The notes under the pieces: model-generated
The model's input: the letters and a program-made list of their open reading frames with translations, nothing else
The model's database searches: none
Told to the model about the DNA's origin: nothing
Source of the DNA: Polytrichum commune
Lineage: Eukaryota; Streptophyta; Polytrichopsida; Polytrichales; Polytrichaceae
Reading direction: 5' to 3'
DNA length: 64,000 bases
Assembly (NCBI GenBank): GCA_950295325.1
Contig: OX485806.1
Coordinates: forward strand, 24,120,001-24,184,000
Shown here: one piece after another, positions 32,119 to 43,599 of the stretch
Numbering within the stretch: position 1 is the stretch's first letter
Layout of the letters: each line of letters begins with the position of its first letter
Made by a program: the position numbers and the translations under genes

Positions 32119-32976
32119 GGGCCGCTTCACACACGAGCCAAGAGCCTTGACGATGAAATTGTGAGAGCCCAAAAGAAAGTGTCCAAAGGCCGTCCCAAAA
32201 CACCTCCGAAATCATGTCATGTGGTCACGGATCCCCAAGTGTATTGTGAAGTCATATGTGACCGGGCCCTCAACCAAATGCTATTTCAATGAATTTTTTT
32301 ATTCATGTGGATCCTCATACATGATAAAGTAGAATAAATCAATGGTTGTGAGCATTCAAAATGCCACAATCTCCCAGTTTTGTGTTAGGCCTACCTCCAA
32401 GAGGTGGTTTTTGGAAATAGTCCAAGTGACCATGAAACGCGATCCATTGAATGCCACGTACGAATCCACGTAGACTTTACATGCACCTTGCATTCACACA
32501 CTCCGTTGGTCCCTCAACCGTACTAGTGTGAAGCGAACTCGAACCGGCTCTGCCTCTTCCACCAATGAGAGTGCTTGAAGTGTAATGGTCACGGGCTCTT
32601 CCACCAATGAGAGTGCTTGAATTGTAATGGTCACGGGCTCCTCCACCAATGAGAGTGCTTGAATTGTGGATCTTCCACCAATGAGAGTGCTTGAAGTGTA
32701 ATGGTCACAGGATCTTCCACCAATGCGAGTGCTTGAAGTGTAATGGTCACGGGCTCTTCCACCAATGCGAGTGCTTGAAGTGTAATGGTCACGGGCTCTT
32801 CCACCAATGAGAGTGCTTGAATTGTAATGGTCACGGGATCTTCCACCAATGAGAGTGCTTGAAGTGTAATGGTCACGGGCCCTTCCACCAATGAGAGTGC
32901 TTGAAGTGAAATGGTCACGGGCTCTTCCACCAATGAGAGTGCTTGAAGTGTAATGGTCTCGTGTGTGAAGTGGCCT
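32119..32976 (-). mobile_element. Tourist-like MITE family A, copy 1, expanded (858 bp)
   Basis: Same family as 52377-52875 and 55301-55803, in the opposite orientation. Ends are GGGCCGCTTCACACACGAG and the inverse of AGGCCACTTCACACACGAG. The flanks are TTA on both sides (32116-32118, 32977-32979), a PIF/Harbinger-type duplication. It is about 360 bp longer than its relatives because one internal 42-bp segment has been amplified (32554-32961). No coding capacity. Confidence 0.85.
32554..32961. repeat. Ten-copy 42-bp minisatellite inside MITE A
   Basis: The unit begins CTCTTCCACCAATGAGAGTG and continues CTTGAAGTGTAATGGTCACG. Ten copies are present, the third truncated to about 30 bp. The other two family-A elements contain the unit once, next to the same terminus. 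Because 42 is divisible by three, the array yields a false 146-codon minus-strand frame. Confidence 0.9.
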
Positions 32977-33007
32977 TTAGAATCCCAAAACTCTACAATA
33001 CTCATCA

Positions 33008-33102
33008 CCCCCCCCCCCCCCCCCCCGCCCCCTCCTCCTTTGGTAAGGTAGAAGATGTCATGAAGGTTCACCGGTGGCCATGGCGTGAGGGGGGGGGGGG
33101 GG
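33008..33102. repeat. C19 and G14 homopolymer pair
   Basis: A run of 19 C (33008-33026) and, 62 bp away, a run of 14 G (33089-33102) can pair as a hairpin or fold separately as i-motif and G-quadruplex. The pair lies just outside the expanded MITE. Exact lengths in such runs are often unreliable in assemblies. Confidence 0.7.
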
Positions 33103-34530
33103 TGTGGGCTTCAATGCGGCATTTTCTTATTACTTTCATATTTGCATGATTGGATGCGTGGCGAGGCATACCCTCATTGGCCAAGCAACATAACTAAAAG
33201 ATACTGAATGCGCCTTTTGCCCAAGGCATCCCTCCCTCCCTTTGCACGGCCATGTATGTTATAACTAATACCAATCATGGGCCTCGTGTTTAAAACCATT
33301 TCCCCCCTTCACCATGGGACCCCACGGGGGCCACTTGCAACCAAGTCACAAGTGTATGCCACAAGCAAGCAAGAGCTCACTCCAATTATTTGTTTGTCAG
33401 ACCTAATTTTGCAGTGCTGCCAGGGATTATTCCTGACTTCATTGGTTAAATTTAATTACGTCTAAGTTACACGGCCCGAGGGTGATGGCATCATGAGACT
33501 GTGTGTGTCTGTGTGTGTGTCAGTGATCAGGGAGATTTTTGGTCATAGTCGGTTGAGATCAGGGTTCGGGAGATTTTTGAGCTCAACCAGCTAAAATCCG
33601 TCCCTTCATAATTTCTACCGGTTTTTTTAGGATTTGATCGGTTGCAAACTTGTTGTCATTAATTTGGATCGGCCAATATCCTATATTTTCTTTCAAGTGC
33701 CGGTTAATTTCCTCTTCATTGTATTGACAACTGGCCAGAAACTCGGGCATTGATAAGTAAGTTGGTTTTCCAGTTATATCTACAAACAACATACACCATT
33801 CAACTACAATGTCCAAAGAACATATCAGCATACAACAATAATATGTAATGATATCAACATCCAACAAGAATGATCAACAATTTATCCGTAGCAGGAGTTG
33901 AACCTAAAATAAGCCATCAACCGGTTGATGGCCATGGATAAACGCTTCTATCATACCTAGGTCTTAAAACCTCATATTGGATTTGAAGCCACAACATGAT
34001 AAAAGAGTAACCTAACATACCATACTATATACAAAAATGAAATTCACCAACTGTTAGAGTCAAAATCAACAATATCATCTTCACCTTCAAGAGGAAAACG
34101 CCTTGAATGGTATCTTTGTGGATGTGAAAACAACCATTTAAACTTTGTAGAGTTCCTTCATCAAGCTATGGCTTCCATTAGTACATTATCAAGATCACCA
34201 CAAAGATCTTCCATAGACACACTCATAATACATTCTAAACGCTAGCCGTCAACAATGAAATGCAATAATGAAGCAGAAGCATCGTTAAGATTCATGTGAC
34301 CTACACGGTTGAGAACCTCCCTCATTCAATATCCGCCCATACCCTCGGGAGACCCAACTCATTTCCGCCATTTTCTGAGCTTGAGGTGTTAAATTTCCTA
34401 CATTATCTCATATTGGTTGGTTGATTTCCTATACTCTTCATATTTAACTCGGTTATACGGCCGAAATCTCCCAAAAAAAATCGGTAATTTTGCAATTTCA
34501 CTCGGCTAACTTACAACTAGCTGCCGGATC
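33103..34530. other. Spacer with fragments of the AACCGGTT family
   Basis: Pieces near 33530-33620 (GGTCATAGTCGGTTGAGATC, GGGAGATTTTTGAGCTCAAC) and 34440-34520 resemble the dispersed family around them. A 94-codon minus-strand frame at 33583-33867 has no recognised domain. Nothing else was found. Confidence 0.4.
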
Positions 34531-34985
34531 TCCCCGATCATTGGTTGAGATCATCCTAGTGTTTGGAAGTTCAACCGGTTACATGTTGACGACATCCTCC
34601 GATTTTCCCTTTATTAAATCAGGGGATATTCCTCTATAAATTCCTCTAAAATGATCGGTAATAGTCTTGCACTCTTGATGAACTTCAACCAGTTATTTTT
34701 CAAATTCAACCGGTCCATCGGTAACTAACTGCCGGTTCTCTCCGATCATTCATAGGCAATGATCGGGGAGAACCGGCAGTTAGTTACATATGAACCGGTT
34801 GAAGTTCATCAAGACTGCAGAAGAATTACCGATTATTTTAGAGGAATGTATAGAAGAATATACCTGAATTTAAGGAAGGGAAAACCGGAGGATGTCATCA
34901 ACATGTAACCGGTTGGACTTGCAAACACTAGGAGGATCTCAACCGATTAGTATGCCCAAAAATCTCCCCGATTATTGTTTCATAG
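34531..34985. repeat. Large inverted repeat: two AACCGGTT-family copies head to head
   Basis: The arms of about 215-230 bp meet around 34745-34757, where TAACTAACTGCCGGTTCTC faces GAGAACCGGCAGTTAGTTA. Further landmarks pair outward: TGATGAACTTCAACC/GGTTGAAGTTCATCA, TTCCTCTAAAATGATCGGTA/TACCGATTATTTTAGAGGAA, and AACCGGTTACATGTTGA/CAACATGTAACCGGTT. Each arm is one family copy, so this is either an inverted duplication or the intact foldback form of the element. Confidence 0.8.
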
Positions 34986-34999
34986 GTCATAGTAGTCAA

Positions 35000-35160
35000 T
35001 GAATACTATTACCGATTGGTGGGAGTTTTGAGCTTCAGGAACTTCACCTCTCATAGTAGGGGAATCTATCTATGGAATATACCCCAAACATAAGATCGCA
35101 ACATGTAACTTGGAAACACTCGGATCTTCACCGACCATGTCCTAAAATCCTCCTCGGAAA
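35000..35160 (+). repeat. AACCGGTT-family partial copy
   Basis: It contains ACTATTACCGATTGG, GGGGAATCTATCTATGGAATATACCCC, CGCAACATGTAAC, GGAAACACTCGGATCTTCACC and CCTAAAATCCTCCTCGG in family order. It lacks the left part and follows directly after the inverted pair. Confidence 0.5.
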
Positions 35161-35361
35161 CTTTTGTAGTGGTGGTGGTAGTTGTAGTTGAGCGAGGCCC
35201 TTTTTCCTAGGTACTAAATAACTTCAGACAACTACTACTACTACTGGCAAAGGCGGTGGTAGTAGTAGTAGTGGAGGATTCAAGACTTTCAAAACAATCG
35301 ACAAATTAGTTTCCGTAAGTTGAATATTTGTTAACGAATGGATGCCCTTGAATCGGGCAGC

Positions 35362-35986
35362 ATTATTGATTAATCTCATACTACATGTAGCGGCTATGAA
35401 ACGACACTCATAAGGTTACTACGCCGCTACATGATACTCTCTTCCTAAAGAAAGAGGCCGTGGTTAAAATGTTTTGATAGTTTATAGTTGCTTGTCAAAA
35501 TAGTCACATTAGACGGCTTGAGTGCTCCTCGTAAACGAGGGATCCATGAATTAAGAGATAATTATGCTCATCATTGATTAATCTCATACTACATGTAGCG
35601 GCTATGAAACGACACTAATAAGGTTACTACGGCATTACATGATACTCTCTTCCTAAAGAAAGAGGCCGTGGTTAAAATGTTTTGATAGTTTATAGTTGCT
35701 TGTCAAAATAGTCACATTAGACAGCTTGAGTGCTCCTCGTAAACGGGGATCCATGAATTAAGAGATAATTATGCTCATTATTGATTAATCTCATACTACA
35801 TGTAGCGGCTATGAAACGACACTCATAAGATTACTACGCCGCTACATGATACTCTCTTCCTAAAGAAAGAGGCCGTGGTTAAAATGTTTTGATAGTTTAT
35901 GGTTGCTTGTCAAAATAGTCACATTAGACGGCTTGAGTGCTCCTCGTAAACAGGGGATCCATGAATTAAGAGATAATTATGCTCAT
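35362..35986 (+). repeat. Three tandem copies of a 208-bp unit
   Basis: ATTGATTAATCTCATACTAC starts at 35365, 35573 and 35780, giving periods of 208 and 207 bp; the copies are nearly identical. Each unit contains ATGTAGCGGC and its complement GCCGCTACAT 25 nt apart (the second copy is mutated on one side). The sequence GAATTAAGAGATAATTATGC closes each unit. The unit length is satellite-like. No coding region is present. Confidence 0.85.
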
Positions 35987-37209
35987 GTGATACATGGTCC
36001 CACGGAATGCAGCCAAAGAGCTATGTAGTGTTATGTTGGGAAGGGGTCGGATGTAGGGATAACCAACCCCTAAAGGCTGAGGCAAACACTCTTTATTTAT
36101 TTGTCCCGAGCAACCAGTGTTGTCGAGCAATGCCAACATACATGTTTGTATTATGATATTTTGGTTTTGGACATATGAACGGTTGAAGATTGTATGCTCA
36201 TGGGAGGCAAGGGGAGACTTAGTTCTTATTTACAATAGGTGGACCTAGGCTTAGTTTCGATGTCGGTCTAGTAGTATCGGTGTTTGTTTCTTTTAAAGTT
36301 TTCGTTTGTTTAGTATGATGTGTGTTAGGTATTTAATGACAATTTGTGAGAAGGTCACCATAAGTTCATGGATTTTGTTTTGTGGAAATTTGAGGTCTAT
36401 TAAGTGTTTGATGGTGTATGTGTGTATGGTACCATTTATGGCCGATGTAATAATGATGGGAGAGAGAGAGAGAGAGAGAGAGCATTTCACTCTTGTTGTA
36501 TAAGTAAGGATTGTAGTATAACATATTTTGTTAAGTTTACGAGTTGTGCCAACAATTGAGGAATCTATCCTTGCAGTATGTGACTTCTAGGGATTTGTAT
36601 TTTGAGGCTAGCGTTGGGCTTAAGTGGAGTATTAAAACATGGTATATGTGAAAACATCACATGGCATGCAAAAATGTCACAAATGTCGTTTTCTTGAATA
36701 CAAGGAAGGTTGGCTTGAACTGGAGTTTGGAGGCAACTTTTGCCAAATACATCTAGATGTATTTACAAATGCTAGTAGCATGTGCAAGTGATAATAAGGG
36801 AAGAAGTATTTTTTTTTATATCATGAATGTTATATTCTTCATTGTTACTTCAAACAATCTTGATTACAATCAAAGCATAACATTCATGATACAAAAAAAC
36901 TTCTTCTTTACTCTATGAAATTGTATCATATGTGCCCATATAAAATTAATTTAAAAATCCATTTTTTTCCAAAGTTGAAGTGCATCTCACAAGAGTACAA
37001 ATTGAGTGGGCCTTGGAAAAAAAACAAAAAAAACAAAAAAAAAACACTTGTGAATGTGACGTTTTCTAGAATACTATTAACGTTTGGTGGTGTACTTGTG
37101 ACGCATAGGTGCCTAGATATAGTCTTGTTGGGCATGTGCATGGGATGAGCCATGATGGGATGGTATTGTCTGGGGTCTAGTCTTTGAGGGTGCATATATT
37201 GATTAGTGT
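35987..37209. other. Spacer with microsatellites
   Basis: It contains a GA microsatellite at about 36459-36481, a hairpin at 36800-36907 and A-rich tracts at 37018-37047. No coding region is supported. Confidence 0.5.
36800..36907. repeat. Hairpin-forming inverted repeat
   Basis: GAAGAAGTATTTTTTTTTAT and ATCATGAATGTTAT pair with ATAACATTCATGAT and ACAAAAAAACTTCTTC across a 40-nt loop. Arms are about 31 bp. This could be a small MITE or a chance structure. Confidence 0.55.
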
Positions 37210-39710
37210 GAAGCAATGTTTGGTAGGTTGTGCCTTAAGGGTGTTAGCTAATGCATGTGTAGCTTTATTATGGCAGTTGGTTTTAAGGTTATTTATGTGT
37301 TTGTTTCAACAAAACGATAGTAAGTGTAGACATGTATCATTGTCCCTTAGGTTGTAGAGGTTGCAGAGGTTGCATAGTGGGCAAATGTAATGTTTACGTG
37401 CAATTTTCTTTACCATAATTACCCATATACTCTACATATTGAAATTTGAGTGTTTGTGAGGGTTGCTTATTCATTATCCAATTGGTGTCCCAAAGGAGGT
37501 TTGAATCTTTTGGGAGAGGTATTTTTCTGAGCGAGTCATCTATTAGCATATTGTGTGTGATTACAACGATATTGTTGTTATGGTTCATTTGGGTTGCCAT
37601 TTTAGCCCAGTTGATGGCCTTAGGGATGATGATGGGCACTGTCATGTGTGCGTAGCCGCAACATGTCCATCGAGTGGAGAGTGCGGTGAATCATATTGGA
37701 TGAAATTGGTAGGGCATGTTAGTGGGTTGGAGAAGTATGAGTGAGTGAGTTGGTAAGTTGTTATGAGGTTTTTTTAGGATTGTTACAGGGAGAGTGTGGT
37801 GGTTATGTACCAGGGAAATGTTGGTTGGGCTTCTTTTTTAGGGTATTGGTTTAATGTATATGTTGGCTAATAGGAGGAAATTTGTTGCAAAATCTTATGA
37901 TGGTGGGTTTAAGTTATGTGTAGGGTTGTTTGTGTTTGTGTGGTATCATCCCCATATCTAGTAATGTCTACGAAGTGGTATAGTAGTTTGGAAGGTGTTG
38001 TCTTGGTTGTGGACTTAGATGAGCCGGGGGTGTGCTATAATTTTCTTGTCCAAGTTACATTCTTGAGTGTGTAGTGTGAGGTGGTCAATGGTTAGGCTCG
38101 GGTGTCTATCATGTGATTGTGGGGTTTCTTGTGCGCTTATTAGTTTTGCTCTTATGGCTTGTTGTTTGGTGGTATGTGCAAATTTTATGATACTTTGTAC
38201 ATTATGTTCATAAAGTATATTGTATAGGTTTAGTAGGATGTTTTGTGGTAGCCATTTGGTGTAGAAGTTTTCATATGTTTTCCATTGGCATTTGAAGTTG
38301 CATGTAATCTTTATGGCGCCTCATTTATCTTGTACAAAGTTTTTGTTGTTGTTGTTGTTGAACGTAGTGATGTGTGTGAGAGGGATACCAAATGGGAGTG
38401 TATGATTTTGGGGTTAAGTTTGTAGGTTTTGGGGAGTTGGTGATAGTAGTGGGGATTTGATGGTGGGGATTGTGCGAAGGCATTGTTTGCTTGGAGGAGA
38501 GTGTGTTTAATGAATTTGGATTTAATTTGGTACTTGGATTGGAATTCTTGAAAGTTGAGGATGTGGGTGCTTGTATGGTCTTGGATTTGTGATAGGGAAG
38601 ACATGTTTAATGTGGGTACTTTGTTAACATATTTTCTCTTGTTAGAGCGGTTTAAGGGGGTGAGGGTATGGGGGAAATCGGCGTTTGAGCCATTCCTTGT
38701 GTAGGGTTGAAGATGAAGAGACCTCTTGAGGTGAGTGATATGGCATATGTTGGACAGTTTAGGAATGGGAGGTGTTCCACCCCTCCATTTTGGAGGCTAT
38801 AAATTTGACCAGCCCTTCATAGATTTTCCCTAGTTGGCATGGGCCATTGAGTGTTTGTGTTAGTTTTCACTTAGTGTGGCTGCATATCTTGGTAGGAGAG
38901 AGTATGCTTTGATGCCAAATGCTTCTCTAGGGAGTGGTGTGAACATGTTAAAGGTGCTAGAGGGGACTTTCCATGTTGATTTTGTGAGTTTGATGAGTAG
39001 TTTGCCCATTTTACGGATGTCGAAGACTGAGAAGGGGTTGGCATAGACTGCATATTCTATACCTTCGCGGATGATGAAATTTGACTTTGATTTTGTATTG
39101 ATGATGGTGATAGTAACAATGTGGCACTTTGTATTTTAATTTTCTCTTTCATGGTTACTTTTTTATGAACTATTTCAGTAACAACTGTATTCCTAGGTAG
39201 GTTTGGGGATTGTTTTGAGATAGTATGGGGGAGTTGTGGGTTTTTGTAGTTTAAATTTGAGCAATAAGGCTTGTGGATGTGAGTAATTGAAATTTTAATT
39301 TATTTGGGCATCTACTTACTACACATTTAGTTATGTTGAGGTCCATGTGAACCTTGTCGGAGGATAGTTTTAGTTTGTTGAGTTGCAATTGTATGTGAGT
39401 GATGTGGTCGGTTATAATAGCCAAGTTGTCAACATATGTGGATGCGGATGTGGTCATGGTGTTTATGGATGTTTGGAATCTCTATCCCCTTTCGTCTTTT
39501 TCTAGCCATCCATGGAGCAATTTGAGGAATATGATGAAGAGGTAAGAGCTAAAGGTATCGCTTTGGATGGTGTCCCTACTTATTTTCATTGGGGGTGTAG
39601 TGGTAAAGTGTGCCCCTTTGAATGAGGTGCTCGATTCAAAGTAAATGTTTCCTATTAATTCATTGGCATGAATGGGCATCCAAGATCTTCAAGTGGGGCT
39701 AATAGTCTTT
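37210..39710 (-). pseudogene. 5'-truncated, degenerate LINE (reverse transcriptase)
   Basis: Read on the minus strand, conserved RT pieces appear in order. ISRDTIQSDTFSSYLFIIFL (39620-39520) corresponds to the usual RGTIQGDTLSP..F motif. TYVDNLAIITDHITHIQLQL (39440-39380) is the catalytic YADD box, here YVDN. PQTYLGIQ follows, then VFDIRKMGKLLIKLTKSTWK (about 39030-38970) and FGIKAYSLLPRYAATLSEN (38920-38860). The downstream end has HYICPLCNLC...CLHLLSFC and HNKATHALA, the cysteine-histidine motif found near the C-terminus of many LINE proteins. Several stops and frame changes interrupt it, and the catalytic YVDN lacks the second Asp. The N-terminal endonuclease part is missing, as expected from 5' truncation. 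Confidence 0.78.
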
Positions 39711-41229
39711 GATTGATAGTCAATCTGACACAAAGTAATTTTCACAATGCAATTCAAATTTGTATTTGAAAAATTTAAACACATTTTGCCCAAATTACTT
39801 TGATTCACCTTATGCTTTTGTCAGAATATGGTAAATTCTCACTCTACACAAGCTTATGTAGTGTTAATAGTCCAATGTAAGGTGCTAGATAGAGGAGGGA
39901 TTCGCATTTTATTCCCAACTGTCCTTAATCAATGCAAAGTATATGGGTTAACATGAAATTACAAGATTATGAAATAAAAATTTGGTCTACATCCTTAATA
40001 AATTATTGGACCTCAATTCCACATAGAAGGTACATTCATTTGAAAATATGTCCAACTAGAGAAATTTGGCACATGAAACAAAGTACTAAGTTCAAGAATA
40101 ACTTTGTGATTTGAACATTTTTTGCATAAGAAATGAATGAATTTCATAAAGCATTTTCAAGAAATGAGGTTTGAAGAGGAAATATGTTATGAACAAATTT
40201 TTAATGCTTAATTGTGCTAAGAAGAAAAAAAAATGAAATTTGGAGTTATTTCAAATTAAGAAAACTTAGAAAATTAAACATGGTACTACCCACAACAACA
40301 ACAATTTTATTTTATTTTTGCAATTTGAAGCTTTTCTACAAAAGATGTAGACAAATACATACAAGAAGACTAACATGGCTTCATCTCTTAAGTTTACATA
40401 TCCCTCACAGGTTGTGGACACCTCATGGGGAAGACTTATATACTAAAATGTATTGAAAATGAAATGTGCAGTGTGAACACCTTATACCTATTGATTGGGT
40501 ATACGTGAAACTAGCATGAGTTATAGGAGAAGAGTTGAATTTTTGCCCTATAGTTTTGAAGTGCCGGACCAACATTTGACACTTTGAATAACTGTCCGAC
40601 ATAGTGTGTCGGACCGGCTATCAACCTACGGTATCTAGCATTCATGAAGAGACATTTGAGGAGTTTCCTTGATGACTAAATTCCAATTCAATCACCTGGC
40701 ATTGTCTTGCTCCAAATACTGCTTTGGAGACTATCACTTGGGAGGCCCCCGTGGTCATTTATGAAAATAAAATTATATATATACAAAGGAATCGAGAGAG
40801 CTATTTACACAAGTGTTATATATATATATATATGGCCTATGACGATTGGCAAGGTCGCAAAATGAGTTGTTGGAACAAACAAGGAGACCAATTAAAAAAA
40901 ATTGCCCAAAAAACTACAAGTCAAAAAAAAGGCGGGACAACTCTTACAAGCCTTTAACAATTATTAAATTCATTTTCTTACTTGGCAACAAGATTGAGAC
41001 TTTCATCTGGTGTGGGCTTCATTAATTTAAAAGCTATTGCATTAATTTAGCTATCTTAACTTAATGTGGTACACATTGTAGTAGATCATGCCTCCTAAGA
41101 TATGGCAAACGCCAATTTTACCACTTTTAGTTTAAATCCGGCACCCAAATATCTTCAAAATTGGCAATATATGAAAAGTGGCAAATTGCCTCGAATTTAA
41201 TCAATTTTCATGATGTAAGTTGTAAAAGT
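39711..41229. other. AT-rich intergenic stretch
   Basis: A TA microsatellite lies near 40817-40832. No coding region or structured repeat is recognised. Confidence 0.5.
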
Positions 41230-41670
41230 GTCAGTTGCTCGTTCTACTGGGCCCCAACGCCATCATTGAACCTAGTCAGAACAGGAATTCCCATCAAAAC
41301 ACGACAATGCTTGGCCTAAAAGTTGCCCTCAAATGTCAGGTTCATCATTGACTGTCGAAATTCATATTTTTCCCATTTCAGAGTGCTTAAATTTGACTCA
41401 ACGATTGTTGTGTTGGCGAAAGCATTTGCCAATCCACCGCAATATATTTGCAAATCCTCAAAGCGTCTCTTCTGATCACCCCATCCCGTATTGAAGAGCG
41501 TTGTATGATTCTGCTTATCAATGAGGAGTTTGGAGCCAGGTTCCCTCTTGTAAGTCAGACTCTACCTAGTCATTGACGGTAGTGTCATAACATAGAACAC
41601 TTCCAATGACACGTCTGCGCAGTGTTTCCGGACAAAATATTCACTTCTTATTTTGGGCGTCCAAGAAACC
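41230..41670 (-). pseudogene. hAT transposase C-terminal (dimerisation) remnant
   Basis: On the minus strand one frame reads KLLIDKQNHTTLFNTGWGDQ, KRRFEDLQIYCGGLANAFAN, TTIVESNLSTLKWEKYEFRQ and SMMNLTFEGNF before a stop. This matches the C-terminal region of a hAT-like group whose consensus includes GGLA..FP.T..VESDFS...WEKD..R..L...SLEG. Upstream on the same strand, FVRKHCADVSLEVFYVMTLP is still readable but followed by a stop. The N-terminal and catalytic parts are absent here, so this is a fragment. The assignment is by remembered motif pattern. Confidence 0.6.
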
Positions 41671-43599
41671 TTATATTATCTAAATGTGACATCAAAAAAT
41701 AGAATGCCACATAACTATGCATAATAGAGAAATTCATGTAGTGTTGAATACATTACATTTCTAAATTGAATGTGTGTGTGTGGGGGGGGGGGGGTTGTGT
41801 TGTGGAGCCCACCAACACACACTTAACTTGCAAAAAATACAAAATACACTATTCATGTCAAGTACTAGTGGCCTCAAGGCATGACAAGTCATCTTTTGTT
41901 TTTTGAGATATTGTTCATTTTGAGAGTAGCGGTGACTGTTTGCTAGGAGTGTTAACCATGTGCAAGGACTCGTGTGAACAACCTTCATTTTATTGAACCT
42001 CTTTGTTACATAGAAAAAAACTTCATTTAAAGTGGGCCACCTAATATGATAGCACATTATGTAGGAGCCTACACTAGATAGATGAAAACGTGTAGCTTCT
42101 AAGAGAAATTATAAGCATGTGAGAAAACACATCCCACAAGAGAGTATGTTTTTGAGTGCGTGCCATTTGCATGAGCTCAAATCTCCTCGCGTCTCAATTC
42201 ATTTGTGTTTGCTTCTTCTTGAAGCTAGTATTGATAGTTCTTGTTTTATTAGATCCATAATTTTTTTTCCCACATTAGGGATTTATAAGAAAAGAAAGAC
42301 GACTCTGTTGTTGCCACAAATGTGAAGTATGGGATTGCTTCATTTTTCTAGTTGGATTAAGTCTATATGTAATCCCGAAACGGGCATTAATAAAATTAGA
42401 GGACTCTTGAAAAACACCATGTCATGTCAAAAATGAACACCTGAAATGAACGGGGACAAGTTTGCCAAAACCTATCTCCCCCAAAGGCAACGCCTAAGTT
42501 CCCACATAGTTGGTTGAACATGTCCCGTTCACCCATATATCCCCACTAAAATTGGGTGAACCAAAGGTTGCATAGGAAATCAAGTGCTAGGATGGTCACC
42601 CATCCAAGTACTATTCCAACCTTAGGCTACTTAACCCTAGAGTTCATGTGGGGTATGGGTTAAGCTACCTTGGAATTCATGAAACTTTGAGAGTAAAGCA
42701 ATGATTTGAAATACAAAAAAGTGAACTTATCAATAACTACCCTTTAAAAATTCTAGTATAGGAGAGTTTTGTCCAAGAATTTACAAAACTTTAGGTTCAT
42801 GTGGTTTTCAGTTTTGTGATATGTAGCATGCCCACAACAACATCATGCGGACATCTAGAAGAATATGAACTATTATGCATATAGCCATTTGTTTATTTGA
42901 AATGATTTTGAAGCTTGTGGTTTTTGTTTGTGGTTTTTAGGATTTCTTTTTTTTGTTGCGGTTGGTGTGATTTTTTTTTTAAAAAATCACAAGATCAAAG
43001 GAAGAAACCACCAACTCAGTCCAGTTTCTAGGGCTACAAAATTTCATTAGTGGTAACGAATGGTGGGGTCACTCTTCCATTGTGAGTGTGTGTGTGAGGT
43101 TGCAAGCAATGAAACTTGTTGATGAAAGAAAATTTGAAACACTCGTCAATATCAGGAGTTGTTTGTTTTTCCTCAAAATTTTAATTGGATTTATTATAAG
43201 ATATAGCTACATTCCCCACGTAGACATCATTGCCCAAAAGGACCTTCCCACATCATTGCACCAAATGTGCAAATGAATAACACCTCTAGCCATATCCCAA
43301 GCAAAATCGTATTGTTAAGTGTTGACTATACACCTCCTATAGTTTCCTCGGGCATGACAATCAATGTAGATCAACGTAACATTACTTAGCTCCTTGACTA
43401 CGTTCCATGGGGTCATGTATCTAGAAAGTATAATTCCCTTTTCATTTAGAGATCCCGCACATGGGAAGCACTTAAACTGTGTATTGTAAGGTTTTCGACA
43501 AGCAACTATAATTTATTAGAGTTTTTAAATCGTCTAGCTGCTTAGTAAAGTCATGAATTGACATATATATGTCCGCAAGGGGTATCTAGTGGGGTCCTA
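41671..43599. other. Intergenic, nothing recognised
   Basis: A G10 run is near 41782 and a T-rich/A-rich pair near 42965-42985. The part at about 43400-43560 resembles 60190-60400 (shared GGGAAGCACTTA/GGGGAGCACTTA, TTTTCGACAA.CAACT and TTTATTA.AGTTTT). No gene is seen. Confidence 0.45.

Noticed and set aside
32631-33071. 146-codon minus-strand open frame with repeating peptide
   Set aside because: It is the translation of the 42-bp minisatellite inside a MITE and has no existence outside the repeat.
33583-33867. 94-codon minus-strand frame, possible small gene
   Set aside because: No recognisable motif, no splice context, and surrounded by fragments of a non-coding repeat family; not supportable.
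35362-35986. CRISPR array
   Set aside because: The direct repeats are 208 bp and contiguous without unique spacers; this is a simple tandem duplication in eukaryotic-type DNA.
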